From: Clostridiales bacterium
GTDB taxonomy: Bacteria; Bacillota; Clostridia; Oscillospirales; CAG-272
Length of the DNA: 64,000 bases
Direction of reading: 5' to 3'
Assembly (NCBI GenBank): GCA_022791685.1
Contig: JAAVZO010000001.1
Location: forward strand, 1-64,000
In this document: positions 16,598 through 25,991 of the stretch, in pieces
How the letters are laid out: every line of letters starts with the position of its first letter
Numbering within the stretch: position 1 is the first letter of the stretch
The notes under the pieces: model-generated
Databases searched by the model: none
What the model was told of the DNA's origin: nothing
The model's input: only the letters and a program-made list of their open reading frames with translations
Translations under genes and position numbers: made by a program

Positions 16598-16644
16598 CGG
16601 CTGTACTCATCCTCCTGTTTCATATGTAAAAAATTAAGAAATAT

Positions 16645-16713
16645 TTTGGAAATACGCTTCCAAACCACCCCTTAGTTGTGGTATAATATATGTCGGTAGT
16701 AATTTAAAAACAA
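16645..16713. promoter_or_regulatory. Face-to-face overlapping promoters and palindrome between the DUF1700 operon and trmB
   Basis: The plus-strand -10 TATAAT (16682-16687) has a weak -35 TTCCAA (16658-16663) inside the inverted repeat TTTGGAA-N6-TTCCAAA (16645-16664). A minus-strand promoter TTGTTT (16713-16708), 17 bp, TATATT (16690-16685) shares -10 bases with it, so the two could be mutually exclusive. Confidence 0.5.
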
Positions 16714-16765
16714 TTACCGATCAGACCATATATATATTCTATCAAAAAAAGGAGCAAATTGCAAT

Positions 16766-17413
16766 ATGCGAATGCGAAAAAAAAAGCACGGAGCCGAAAG
16801 AATTGACGCGTGTTCCGATCTGATTATACAAAATACGTCCATTTCCGGCGAAAATGTCGCTGAGTTATTTAAAAATGATACTGACCGACCTCTCTGGCTT
16901 GAGATCGGCTGCGGAAAGGGAGCATTCATCTGCGGACTCGCCGAACGCTATACCGACGTAAATCTCATCGCGCTCGAACGCATACCTGATGTTGCTATGC
17001 TTGCAATGGAAAAATGCAAAGCACAGGGCGTGGAAAATGTTCGTTTCATGATCGGAGATGTCGCAAAGCTTTGGGATGTTTTTGCTGACGGAACGATCGA
17101 CCGGATATATCTCAACTTTTCAGACCCGTGGCCGAAAGCTGGTCACGCGAAACGCCGTCTGACTCACCGAAATTTTCTTAGTCAGTATCGCCGTATATTA
17201 AAGCCCGATGGAGCAATATTCTTTAAGACTGATAACCGCGGTTTATTCGACTTCTCAGTTGAGGAGTTCAAGGACTGCGGCTTCAGACTCGAGAATCTTA
17301 CATATGACCTCCACAATAGTGAATATGCTGCTGAAAATATCATGACCGAATACGAGAAAAACTTCTCTGAAAAGGGATTTTCCATCAATCGTGTCGAGGC
17401 ATGGTGCAGATAA
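16766..17413 (+). CDS. trmB: tRNA (guanine-N7)-methyltransferase
   Basis: A 215-aa SAM-dependent enzyme that makes m7G46 in tRNA. Seen motifs: the SAM-binding EIGCGKGAFICGLA, the acidic LIALER strand end, and the TrmB signature NFSDPWPKAGHAKRRL followed by FLSQYRRILKPDGAIFFKTD. Length is normal. The ribosome site AAGGAG lies about 12 nt upstream. It is the first gene of a possible transcript that continues into the lipoprotein gene about 100 nt downstream. Confidence 0.95.
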   Translation: MRMRKKKHGAERIDACSDLIIQNTSISGENVAELFKNDTDRPLWLEIGCGKGAFICGLAERYTDVNLIALERIPDVAMLAMEKCKAQGVENVRFMIGDVAKLWDVFADGTIDRIYLNFSDPWPKAGHAKRRLTHRNFLSQYRRILKPDGAIFFKTDNRGLFDFSVEEFKDCGFRLENLTYDLHNSEYAAENIMTEYEKNFSEKGFSINRVEAWCR

Positions 17414-17511
17414 ATTTTTCCTATCTGCAATTTAGACGCAGTAATGGGGTATTTTGTTCCCTCAACTTGGGAAAAATTTTAAATAAATCGGCGAAAGGAG
17501 ATTTTGCAATA

Positions 17512-19026
17512 ATGAGTAAAAAAAGAACCGGAGCTGTTCGTGTATGTGCAGCTGCCATACTCACAGGCATAATTGCCTCATCCACATCATGCGGATTTAT
17601 TGTATTTAATGATCCCGATTCAACCTCTGCACCAATATCAGACAGTCGATCGGATGTAATATCATCTGATAATAACGGCGATACATCAGAAAGCGGCAAT
17701 GCAAATACCGAAAAGACTGACCCGCGCGAATCGGCAGATAAACGTCTCGAAGCCTTACCTGACCGCAATCTTAGCTCGGCTAACATTATAATTGCCACTA
17801 CAGATAATGAAACTATTTGCCCATTCGAAGCTGAAAATGAGATAGTCGCCGCACGTTCGGTAGCTACTCGTGCCGTTGAAGATAAGTATTATACCCACAT
17901 AATTACAAATCAGCTTGATCATGCGTCAATGCTGAATGTGATAAAGGAAGCATACGCGTCAGATATGTACTACGCCGACCTTATTGCGATACCGCAGAGT
18001 CAGGTCGGTATGTTTTGGTCAAATGGCATTCTTGCAAATATGTACAGCCTGCCTTATACAGATTATTCAAAGGAATATTATGACCAGAAAATAATCTCGG
18101 AAGCGATTATCGGAAATGAACTTCGCGCAGTATCAGGTGCGGCTAACTTCAATCCTGAATACCTCTCATGCGTATATTTCAATCGCGGACTTATCGAGAA
18201 ATATTCGCTCGAAAATCCGTATGATTTAGTATACTCGGGTAAATGGACGTGGGACAAGCTCGGTGAACTTGCTAAGGCGGTACAATCGGATGTCAACGGC
18301 TCTACCGGAATAAGCGGACATGGAGCGGGCATCGATACATCTGAATACATTGATATTGCCGCGATAGCTATGGGTATTGACTATGTTTCGAATCCAGAAC
18401 AAGCGCTTCCAGAGCTTAATTATATGTCAACCGACATCCATTCAGCACGTGCTAACGAAATAGTTAATAAACTTTATAAGCTGCTCTATTCCGACAACAC
18501 ACTTGCTCCAGCAGATACAGCGCGCTCGCTTTTTACATCCGATTCACTGCTGTTTTATACCGACCGGCTTTATTTGACTACATGGATGCCGAACAGCAAT
18601 GTCAGCTGGGGAATACTGCCAATGCCGAAATACGACGAGTCGCAGAATGGATATATTTCACTGCTGTCAAGTGAAGCTCCTGTATTCTGCGCAGTCGCCG
18701 GAACTCCGAGCTACGAAAATTCAGGTCTTATACTTGAGGCGTTGAACGCTTCGTATTATGAATATGTGCTCGACGTTTATATGAATGACAGGATCAACTA
18801 CTATCTGCGTGACAACGAATCGATAAATATGCTCGAAATAGTGATAAACAGCGCCTCGACCGACTTTGCGCATATGTACGCGTCAGGTTTTACCAATCTC
18901 GCTAATGCTACTTATAGTGCAATATATGGCGCTGTAACTACGCGCTCGTCTCTCGATACGTTATATAAACGCTACCAGACAGCAGCTACTACCGAGCTTT
19001 CAAAATCAGTGAAAATATATGAATGA
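17512..19026 (+). CDS. Orphan extracellular solute-binding-like lipoprotein
   Basis: A 504-aa lipoprotein: signal peptide with lipobox SSTSC (Cys27), then a Ser/Asp/Glu-rich linker (about 30-95), then a fold like family 1 sugar-binding proteins, with CVYFNRGLIEKY followed by YSGKWTWDKLGELAKA, a phrase common in clostridial orphan binding proteins. No permease or ATPase is adjacent, so it may act in sensing or scavenging or pair with a distant transporter. The start with AAAGGAG 11 nt upstream is chosen; an upstream in-frame extension would run back into trmB. The lipoprotein at 29822 is a relative. Confidence 0.75.
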   Translation: MSKKRTGAVRVCAAAILTGIIASSTSCGFIVFNDPDSTSAPISDSRSDVISSDNNGDTSESGNANTEKTDPRESADKRLEALPDRNLSSANIIIATTDNETICPFEAENEIVAARSVATRAVEDKYYTHIITNQLDHASMLNVIKEAYASDMYYADLIAIPQSQVGMFWSNGILANMYSLPYTDYSKEYYDQKIISEAIIGNELRAVSGAANFNPEYLSCVYFNRGLIEKYSLENPYDLVYSGKWTWDKLGELAKAVQSDVNGSTGISGHGAGIDTSEYIDIAAIAMGIDYVSNPEQALPELNYMSTDIHSARANEIVNKLYKLLYSDNTLAPADTARSLFTSDSLLFYTDRLYLTTWMPNSNVSWGILPMPKYDESQNGYISLLSSEAPVFCAVAGTPSYENSGLILEALNASYYEYVLDVYMNDRINYYLRDNESINMLEIVINSASTDFAHMYASGFTNLANATYSAIYGAVTTRSSLDTLYKRYQTAATTELSKSVKIYE

Positions 19027-19780
19027 TCCGCTCTACGTTACTGGAATATCATTTGACCGTGAAAGATTTGATATATCTGAGCTTTCTGCTGATAATAAAT
19101 ATTTGAAAAAGATTCCGGTAGTCGAAAACCTTAACCGAATCAGCTTTAAAAGTCAAGTTACCTTCTTTGTAGGAGAGAACGGTACCGGAAAATCAACGCT
19201 GATCGAAGCTATCGCGCTCTGCTGCGGATTCAATCCGGAGGGCGGCTCGAGAAATTTTAATTTTTCGACGCGCAGCTCACATTCTGCACTGCATGAATTT
19301 CTGAACGTCAACCGCGGCAGAAAGCGTCCGCGTGACGGATATTTTCTGCGTGCCGAAAGTTTCTACAATGTCGCGACAAATATTGAAGAACTCGATAAAA
19401 TTCCGGCAGCTTCACCTCCGATATCCGACGGATACGGTGGACGCTCGCTGCACGAAATGTCGCACGGCGAAAGCTTCTTTGCACTGATGAACAACCGCTT
19501 TTTCGGAAACGGACTGTACATTCTCGACGAACCCGAGGCAGCGCTTTCGCCTTCGCGGATAATGGCAATGTTATCGCTGATAAATCAGCTATGTAATAAT
19601 AATTCGCAGTTTATAATCTCGACTCACTCACCGATACTGCTGTCATATCCGGGAGCAGATATCTATGAGCTGCACGAGGACAGGATTTCGCTGACACCTT
19701 ACCGTGAAACCGAATGCTATCAGGTAACACGCAGATTCTTGGAAAATCCCGAGCGAATGCTCAAATATTTGATGGAGTAG
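19019..19780 (+). CDS. Small ABC/SMC-like ATPase (COG3910-type predicted ATPase)
   Basis: A 253-aa soluble ATPase. Walker A GENGTGKST (about 52-60), an ABC-type signature LHEMSHGESFFALM, Walker B GLYILDEPEAALS and the switch His in ISTHSPILL are all visible. There is no membrane part and no coiled coil, so this is not a transporter subunit but resembles RecF/SMC-like stand-alone ATPases of unknown role. It overlaps the lipoprotein gene by 8 bp, indicating coupled translation. What it acts on is unknown. Confidence 0.8.
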   Translation: MNDPLYVTGISFDRERFDISELSADNKYLKKIPVVENLNRISFKSQVTFFVGENGTGKSTLIEAIALCCGFNPEGGSRNFNFSTRSSHSALHEFLNVNRGRKRPRDGYFLRAESFYNVATNIEELDKIPAASPPISDGYGGRSLHEMSHGESFFALMNNRFFGNGLYILDEPEAALSPSRIMAMLSLINQLCNNNSQFIISTHSPILLSYPGADIYELHEDRISLTPYRETECYQVTRRFLENPERMLKYLME

Positions 19781-19868
19781 TTTAGATTTTCAACCTATTT
19801 TTCGAGAATTATTTAGATTTTAATTCACATTGACATTTGATTAAAGAATCAACCAAAACATAGTTTAT

Positions 19869-19935
19869 AAATCCGCACATTTACGGCTGTTTTCGGATAG
19901 AAAACCAACCATTGTGCGGATTTGTTGTATTTTAT
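19869..19935 (+). terminator. Terminator after the ATPase gene
   Basis: AAATCCGCACA (19869-19879) pairs with TGTGCGGATTT (19913-19923); an inner stem GTTTTC/GAAAAC lies within the 33-nt loop. TTTGTTGTATTTT follows. Confidence 0.65.
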
Positions 19936-20003
19936 GACAATATATATTCGAATATCTCGATTATTTATATAAAATATATCCAATTTTTAATCATTTTCGG
20001 GAC

Positions 20004-20032
20004 TTGACGACGATATAATCATGTGGTATAAT
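20004..20032 (+). promoter_or_regulatory. Promoter of the five-gene oxidoreductase operon
   Basis: TTGACG (20004-20009), 17 bp, TATAAT (20027-20032), 33 nt upstream of the first start codon. Confidence 0.8.
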
Positions 20033-20065
20033 AAATCCATAATAAACCACTATGGAGGAATTCTT

Positions 20066-21064
20066 ATGAAAGCCATATTCATGTCAGGAAATCTCAAAAA
20101 CTGCGACAACGTTTATACGCAGGCAGCACACGCAAAGCTTGCCGAAAAGCTCGAATTCTTAGAGCCAATAAGCAATGTGAAAGAGATTGAAGCACGCGCA
20201 GACGAGCTGAATTCAGTCGATTTTATCTTTTCAACATGGGGAATGCTCTCGCTCACTAAGGAGCAAATCGCTAAGTATTTCGGCAGCCTGAAAGCCGTAT
20301 TCTACGGTGCAGGCTCGGTTCAAGGCTTCGCGCGTCCATTCATCGAATCCGGCATATCTGTATTCAGCGCATGGGCAGCCAATGCAGTTCCGGTCGCTGA
20401 ATACACCGTCGCGCAGGTCATTCTTGCGAACAAGGGATATTTCCAGCGTTTCCACCGCAGCTCGAACGACACTTGGGTAAACCGTTACAGCGGCGGATAT
20501 TTCACCGGCAACTTCAACAACAAGGTCGGGCTCATTGGAATCGGCATGATAGGCTCGCTGGTCGCTGAAATGCTGAAATCATACAAGCTTGAAGTGCTCG
20601 CATACGACCCGTTCCTGTCGGACGAAAAAGCCGCTTCGCTTGGTATTAAAAAGGTATCGCTCGAAACCCTGTTCAGTGAATGTACCGTAATTTCAAACCA
20701 CCTTGCAAACAACCCGCAGACTGTCGGAATGCTCAACGGCAAGCTTTTCGATTTGATGAAGCCGAACGCAACCTTCATCAACACTGGACGTGGCGCGCAG
20801 GTAGTCGAAGCCGACCTCATTGCAGCGCTCGAAGCTGAGCCGATGCGTGTCGCACTGCTCGATGTTACAATGCCTGAACCGCCGAAGCCCGACAGCAAAT
20901 TCTATAAGCTTGACAACGTATTCCTTTCTCCGCACATCGCCGGTTCGCTCGGCGACGAGGTCGCACGCATGGGCGACTATATGGTCGAGGAATTCGAGCG
21001 CTTTGTAAACGATGAGCCGACAAAATGGGGCGTAAGCCTGAAAATGCTCGAAACTATGGCATAA
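20066..21064 (+). CDS. D-2-hydroxyacid dehydrogenase family protein (NAD-dependent)
   Basis: A 332-aa enzyme that should interconvert a 2-keto acid and a D-2-hydroxy acid. The Rossmann motif GLIGIGMIGSLVAEML, the NTGRGAQVVEADLIAAL segment with catalytic-region Arg, and the catalytic His in LSPHIAGS are visible. The specific substrate cannot be inferred. The ATG preceded by TGGAGG is chosen; an in-frame ATG 15 codons upstream has no ribosome site. First gene of an operon with an epimerase-like protein and three redox enzymes. Confidence 0.88.
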   Translation: MKAIFMSGNLKNCDNVYTQAAHAKLAEKLEFLEPISNVKEIEARADELNSVDFIFSTWGMLSLTKEQIAKYFGSLKAVFYGAGSVQGFARPFIESGISVFSAWAANAVPVAEYTVAQVILANKGYFQRFHRSSNDTWVNRYSGGYFTGNFNNKVGLIGIGMIGSLVAEMLKSYKLEVLAYDPFLSDEKAASLGIKKVSLETLFSECTVISNHLANNPQTVGMLNGKLFDLMKPNATFINTGRGAQVVEADLIAALEAEPMRVALLDVTMPEPPKPDSKFYKLDNVFLSPHIAGSLGDEVARMGDYMVEEFERFVNDEPTKWGVSLKMLETMA

Positions 21065-21082
21065 GTGAAAGGACGACTGAAA

Positions 21083-21832
21083 ATGTTTAAAACCGGTATC
21101 GTATCCGTCACCTTTCGTCAAAAGAGCATATCCGAAATAATCGCCCTCTCCCGTGAGTCGGGACTTGACGCGATAGAGATAGGCTCGGACGTTCATGCAC
21201 CGAAGGAAAATATATCGCTCTGTGCAGATATTGCCGCCGAAGCAAATAAAAACAATATCGAGATCGTGTCATACGGCTCGTATTACAAGCTCGGTCAATA
21301 TGCTGACGCAGCAGCTGAATTCTCCGCGTATATATCCGCTGCAAAGGCGCTCGGAACTAAAAATATCCGCATTTGGGCTGGTGTTAAAAACAGCGAGGAT
21401 GTGCCGGAAGCCGAGCGTGAAAAGCTCACAAATGAAGCTATTCACTGCGCTGAATTGGCAGCTGACGCAGATATGACAATGAGTTTTGAATATCACGGCG
21501 GCACGCTGACAAACACCTGCGAGTCGGCTCTACGTCTTATGCGCGAAATCGACCGTCCGAATGTACACCTATACTGGCAGCCTAATCAAAACAAGGACGT
21601 TGAATTCAACGTCACCGCGTTAAAACAGGTGCTTCCGTATGTCTCTAACGTCCACGTATTTGCATGGGACGCACGCAGGGGTCAGTGTATTCGCTATCCG
21701 CTCGCTGACCACGCCGACGCATGGAAACGCTATCTCGACATTCTTGCGTCAGACGGAAGAGACCGCGCAATGCTGCTCGAATTTGTCAAAGGTGATTCGA
21801 CTGAGCAGTTCATCGCTGACGCAAAACCCTGA
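21083..21832 (+). CDS. TIM-barrel sugar phosphate isomerase/epimerase (AP endonuclease 2 family)
   Basis: A 249-aa protein of the xylose-isomerase-like TIM-barrel family, with SGLDAIEIGSDVHAP near the start, the metal-ligand-type Glu in MSFEYHGGTLTNT, and HLYWQPNQNK plus NVHVFAWD later. Relatives isomerise or dehydrate keto sugars (hydroxypyruvate isomerase, IolE, DgpB/C types). The start at the ATG is favoured over an in-frame GTG six codons earlier because AAAGGACG is properly spaced. The gene lies 18 nt after the dehydrogenase gene. Confidence 0.85.
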   Translation: MFKTGIVSVTFRQKSISEIIALSRESGLDAIEIGSDVHAPKENISLCADIAAEANKNNIEIVSYGSYYKLGQYADAAAEFSAYISAAKALGTKNIRIWAGVKNSEDVPEAEREKLTNEAIHCAELAADADMTMSFEYHGGTLTNTCESALRLMREIDRPNVHLYWQPNQNKDVEFNVTALKQVLPYVSNVHVFAWDARRGQCIRYPLADHADAWKRYLDILASDGRDRAMLLEFVKGDSTEQFIADAKP

Positions 21833-21869
21833 ACCAGTGGGTCAAATAATTTAATGAGAGGAAATAATC

Positions 21870-23183
21870 ATGCCGTTTGATTTTAATTATAAAACACTTG
21901 ACGATATCAAGCGCGACTGCGATGCGCTCGGTATCACGCTTCCCTTTTCTGATGACCTTTCACCGCTTGCAAAGCCATTTGAGGTCAAAGGAGAGAACAT
22001 AAAATTTAAAAATGCCGTCGCTATTCACCCGATGGAAGGCTTCGACAGCGAGCCGGATGGCGCGCCGTCTGAGCTCACACGCCGCCGCTATCTGCGATTC
22101 GCCAACAGTGACGCTGGACTATATTGGTTCGAAGCAGTAGCTATATCGAACGAGTCGCGCTCGAATGTACGTCAGCTCTGGATTCATGAGGGTAACGTCG
22201 AAGCTTACAAAAAGCTTGTCGACGAGCTGCACACGATCACCGGAGGCGCGCCGATTATCTGCCAGCTCACACACTCCGGACGCTTCTCGCGCCCCGAAAA
22301 TAAGCCTGCGCCGATTATCTCCTACCACAATCCGGTACTCAATAAACCGTTCAATATTTCCGCCGACCATCCTGTAGTTACCGATGAATATCTTGATTCG
22401 CTCGTCGAACAGTACATAACCGCTGCTCGTCTTGCAAAGGAAGCCGGATTTGACGGAGTAGATATCAAAGCCTGCCACCGCTATTTGATGAGCGAGCTTT
22501 TGTCAGCGTTCACGCGAGAGGGCAGATACGGCGGCTCATACGAAAACCGCACTCGCCTGTACCGCGACGTTATCGCCGGAGTTAAAGCTGAGCACGGCAA
22601 TTCACTCACAGTCGCTACAAGACTTGGCGTACATGACGGTATTGGCTATCCCTACGGTTTCGGCGACGACCGTGAGGACTGCACTAAATTCGACCCGACC
22701 GAAGCGATACAGCTTATCGACGACATTCACAAGCTTGGCGTAAACCTCATAAATATCACAATGGGCACGCCATACTACAATCCGCACGTCAATCGCCCCT
22801 ATTGCAAGGGCGGATACGAAGCACCCGAGCATCCGCTCGTCGGAATTGCACGCATTATAAACGGCGCTGCTCTGCTGCAAAAGCAGTTCCCCGATATCAC
22901 ATTCATCGGCACCGGTTATACATTCCTGCGCCAGTTCGCGCCTTATCTTGCCGCCGGAGCTGTCGGCTCAGGAATGATATCCTCCGCCGGATTCGGACGC
23001 ATGGCGTTCGCGTATGACGGCTTTGCAAATGACCTGCTCGCCGGAGAAATGAAACCTAACAAGTGCTGTGTGACCTGCGGCAAATGTACTGAGCTTATGC
23101 GCGCATACACAACTACCGGCTGTCCAGTCCGCGACAGCGAAATGTACGCGCCTATCTACAAAGCAGCTTGCCTGAATAAGTAA
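21870..23183 (+). CDS. Old-yellow-enzyme family NADH:flavin oxidoreductase with a C-terminal Fe-S cysteine motif
   Basis: A 437-aa FMN-binding TIM barrel. Typical segments: NAVAIHPMEGFDSEPDGAPS, IICQLTHSGRFS, AGFDGVDIKACHRYLMSEL and TREGRYGGSYENR. The C-terminus has C400-x2-C403-x2-C406-x11-C418, similar to the 4Fe-4S ligands of 2,4-dienoyl-CoA reductase and BaiH/BaiCD-type enzymes, but the protein stops there and lacks their large FAD/NAD(P)H domain, so electrons must come from elsewhere. Such enzymes reduce activated C=C bonds. The flavoprotein two genes downstream could be its redox partner (inference). Confidence 0.88.
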   Translation: MPFDFNYKTLDDIKRDCDALGITLPFSDDLSPLAKPFEVKGENIKFKNAVAIHPMEGFDSEPDGAPSELTRRRYLRFANSDAGLYWFEAVAISNESRSNVRQLWIHEGNVEAYKKLVDELHTITGGAPIICQLTHSGRFSRPENKPAPIISYHNPVLNKPFNISADHPVVTDEYLDSLVEQYITAARLAKEAGFDGVDIKACHRYLMSELLSAFTREGRYGGSYENRTRLYRDVIAGVKAEHGNSLTVATRLGVHDGIGYPYGFGDDREDCTKFDPTEAIQLIDDIHKLGVNLINITMGTPYYNPHVNRPYCKGGYEAPEHPLVGIARIINGAALLQKQFPDITFIGTGYTFLRQFAPYLAAGAVGSGMISSAGFGRMAFAYDGFANDLLAGEMKPNKCCVTCGKCTELMRAYTTTGCPVRDSEMYAPIYKAACLNK

Positions 23184-23198
23184 TAGGAGGTAATAATT

Positions 23199-23954
23199 AT
23201 GCCAACAGCAATAGTTACCGGAGCGTCACGCGGTATCGGACGCGGTATATCGCTTCTGCTCGCAGAAAAAGGATATAAAATAATCGCAGTCGGAACTCGT
23301 GAAGCCGATTCGGTATCGGAATACGTTACCGAGCTAACATCCCTCTCGCCTGAGTCGATATACGTCGCTGCTGATATCTCAAAGTCCGAATGCCGCCAGA
23401 AAATTCTTGATGAAGCTACAAAATTAGGCGGATTTGATATACTCATCAACAATGCCGGATGTGCGCCGCTCGTGCGTCAGGATCTGCTTGAAATGAGCGA
23501 GGAAAGCCTCGACCGCCTGCTGTCGATAAATTTAAAGGGAACATTCTTCCTCTCGCAAGCAGCAGCAAAGCAGCTTATCAAACGTGAGACCTACGCACAC
23601 AAAATGATAATCAACATCACCTCGATATCGGCTGACACATCGAGCATAAACCGCGGCGAATACTGCATTTCCAAAGCCGGACTGTCGATGGTTACGAAGC
23701 TTTTCGCCGACCGTCTCGCCGAATACGGAATCAACGTATACGAGCTGCGTCCGGGTATCATCGAAACCGATATGACCGCCTGCGTCAAGGATAAGTATAT
23801 GAATATGATAAACGGTGGACTGCTGCCAATCAAGCGCATGGGACAGCCTGAGGATATAGCAAAGGCGGTATTCGCGCTCTGCGAGGGATATTTCAGCTAC
23901 ACCACCGGAAGCGTAATGAATATCGACGGCGGATTTACACTTTCAAGATTATGA
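23199..23954 (+). CDS. Short-chain dehydrogenase/reductase (FabG-like)
   Basis: A 251-aa classical SDR: cofactor motif TGASRGIGRG near residue 8, NNAG, catalytic Ser in NITSISAD, YCISK (Tyr-x3-Lys), and ELRPGIIETDM after the active site. It most likely reduces a keto group or oxidises a hydroxyl on the pathway intermediate; its place in this operon argues against a housekeeping role in fatty acid synthesis. The ribosome site AGGAGG is excellent. Its stop overlaps the next start (ATGA). Confidence 0.9.
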   Translation: MPTAIVTGASRGIGRGISLLLAEKGYKIIAVGTREADSVSEYVTELTSLSPESIYVAADISKSECRQKILDEATKLGGFDILINNAGCAPLVRQDLLEMSEESLDRLLSINLKGTFFLSQAAAKQLIKRETYAHKMIINITSISADTSSINRGEYCISKAGLSMVTKLFADRLAEYGINVYELRPGIIETDMTACVKDKYMNMINGGLLPIKRMGQPEDIAKAVFALCEGYFSYTTGSVMNIDGGFTLSRL

Positions 23955-25954
23955 TAATCTCAAAAAATATAATTTCACCCGAAATCCGCGAAATATTGGT
24001 CGGAGCTGATAAAATCACAGCACCGATGTATAGCTTTAATACCGTCGTAGTCGGAAGTGGCGCTGCCGGACTGAACTGCGCCGACTTGATTGCATCGAAT
24101 GCACACAACGGTCAGTCGGTTGCAATAATCACCGAAGGCTTGAAGATGGGCACATCGCGCAATACCGGCTCGGATAAGCAGACATATTACAAACTTACCC
24201 TCTCCGGCGATACTCCCGATTCGGTCGGCGATATGGCAAAGTCGCTGTTCGACGGCGGCTCGATGGACGGTGACCTCGCACTCTGTGAGGCTGCTGGAAG
24301 CACCCGTGCATTTCTGCGGCTCGTAGGGCTCGGCGTGCCGTTCCCGTACAACGACTACGGCGAATTTGCCGGATATCAGACCGACCATGACACTCGTACA
24401 CGTGCGACATCCTGCGGTCCGCTGACTTCGAAATACATGACAGAAGCCCTCGAACGCTCGATAATGTCGCGAGATATTCCGATATTCGACGGACACCGTG
24501 CAGTTAAGCTGCTGACTGAAGCTGGACGCGCTGTCGGTGTAGCTACGCTGTGCGCAAATGAAGCCGGAGTATATAACAAATACGGGCTTAGTATATTCAG
24601 CGCCACAAATACCGTATGGGCAACTGGTGGACCATCAGCAATATATCAGGCTACCGTTTATCCCGAAAGCCAAACCTGCGCACACGGAACGCTGCTCGAA
24701 GCCGGAGCTGCGGCAGTAAACGTAACCGAAAGCCAATACGGACTCGCATCAGTCAAATTCCGCTGGAATCTGTCCGGTACATACCAGCAGGTGCTTCCCC
24801 GCTATTATTCGACCGCGCCCGACGGTTCGGACGAGCACGAATTTCTCGGCGATACCTTCACTAACATTTCAAAGCTGCTGACTGCGGTATTCAAAAAGGG
24901 CTATCAGTGGCCCTTTGACCCAGCGAAGCTGTATACATTATCGGAAGATGGAGATATGCTTCTTGGCTCATCGCTTGTCGACATTGCAGTATTCAATGAA
25001 CGCCGAAAGGGTCGCCGTGTATTCATGGACTTCCGACGCAATCCGGAAAATGCTTGTGATTTCTCCGGCAAGCTCGACTACAGTCTGCTTGAAGCTGAGC
25101 CACGGCAATATCTCGAAAACTCAAACGCAATGCTGCCAACTCCGATAGAACGGCTTTCAGTTATGAATGCACCGGCAATTGAGCTGTACAAGTCACACGG
25201 AATCGACCTTTACAACGAGCCGCTCGAAATCGATATGTGTGCGCAGCACAACAACGGCGGTTTTGAAGTCGACTGCAACTATCAGAGCAGTTCGATAAGC
25301 CACCTGTTCGTAGTCGGTGAGGCTGCCGGAGTGTTCGGAATCCACCGTCCAGGCGGAAGCGCACTCAATTCAACACAGGTCGGAAGTATGCGTGCCGCAG
25401 AGTGTATCACATCGGAGGATGAGTATAATCGTGCGCCAACGAACAGCGTTTCACTTGACTGCTGCAAAATGTTGAGTCAGCTCGCAGAAAATGGACTAAA
25501 TCGTGATGAAATATTGTCACTGAGAAATAAGTATGCCTCCGTTATGACTGAATGCGGCGCGTTTATGCGGAATACTGATAAGATAAAGGCTGCGATACAA
25601 AATATTCGAAATGAACTTGACAGCTACGGGAAGTATAAGGCAAGTGAGCCGTCACTGCTTATTGAGCTAATGATCAACCGCGATATACTCATTACGCAGT
25701 ACGCATATCTGTCAGCTATACTCGAATATATCGATCATGGCGGAAAGAGCCGCGGCTCGTATCTGATAATCGACAGCGAAGCCGAAATCGATCAGCCAAT
25801 AGAAATCGACCGTAAGCATTTCAATAAAATCTGCCAGATAACGCTTGACAATATGCAGCCAAACTTTAGTTGGCGCAGCGTTCGACCGATTCCGGAGCGT
25901 GATAATTGGTTCGAAAACGTGTATAACGCCTACAGGAAGAAGCGCGGATTTTAA
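23951..25954 (+). CDS. FAD-dependent oxidoreductase of the fumarate reductase/aspartate oxidase type
   Basis: A 667-aa flavoprotein. The FAD dinucleotide fold TVVVGSGAAGLNCADLI lies near residue 30; the middle holds the capping domain with TRATSCGP and AHGTLLEAGAAAVN; the C-terminal FAD contact is LFVVGEAAGVFGIHRPGGSA. The HNNGGFEVD stretch corresponds to the HxxGG region of fumarate-reductase flavoproteins. There is no signal peptide or heme motif, so it is cytosolic. Together with the OYE-type enzyme and SDR it recalls, at family level, the trio used in reductive daidzein-to-equol metabolism and bile-acid dehydroxylation; the real substrate is unknown. Confidence 0.85.
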   Translation: MIISKNIISPEIREILVGADKITAPMYSFNTVVVGSGAAGLNCADLIASNAHNGQSVAIITEGLKMGTSRNTGSDKQTYYKLTLSGDTPDSVGDMAKSLFDGGSMDGDLALCEAAGSTRAFLRLVGLGVPFPYNDYGEFAGYQTDHDTRTRATSCGPLTSKYMTEALERSIMSRDIPIFDGHRAVKLLTEAGRAVGVATLCANEAGVYNKYGLSIFSATNTVWATGGPSAIYQATVYPESQTCAHGTLLEAGAAAVNVTESQYGLASVKFRWNLSGTYQQVLPRYYSTAPDGSDEHEFLGDTFTNISKLLTAVFKKGYQWPFDPAKLYTLSEDGDMLLGSSLVDIAVFNERRKGRRVFMDFRRNPENACDFSGKLDYSLLEAEPRQYLENSNAMLPTPIERLSVMNAPAIELYKSHGIDLYNEPLEIDMCAQHNNGGFEVDCNYQSSSISHLFVVGEAAGVFGIHRPGGSALNSTQVGSMRAAECITSEDEYNRAPTNSVSLDCCKMLSQLAENGLNRDEILSLRNKYASVMTECGAFMRNTDKIKAAIQNIRNELDSYGKYKASEPSLLIELMINRDILITQYAYLSAILEYIDHGGKSRGSYLIIDSEAEIDQPIEIDRKHFNKICQITLDNMQPNFSWRSVRPIPERDNWFENVYNAYRKKRGF

Positions 25955-25991
25955 CTATCTTGCTATAATCTTGTATTTTCTTGCTAAGCTA

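Noticed and set aside
20066..25954. Assignment of the operon as a bona fide equol or bile acid operon
   Set aside because: The resemblance is only at enzyme-family level; the OYE protein lacks the large C-terminal domain and sugar-type enzymes are present.
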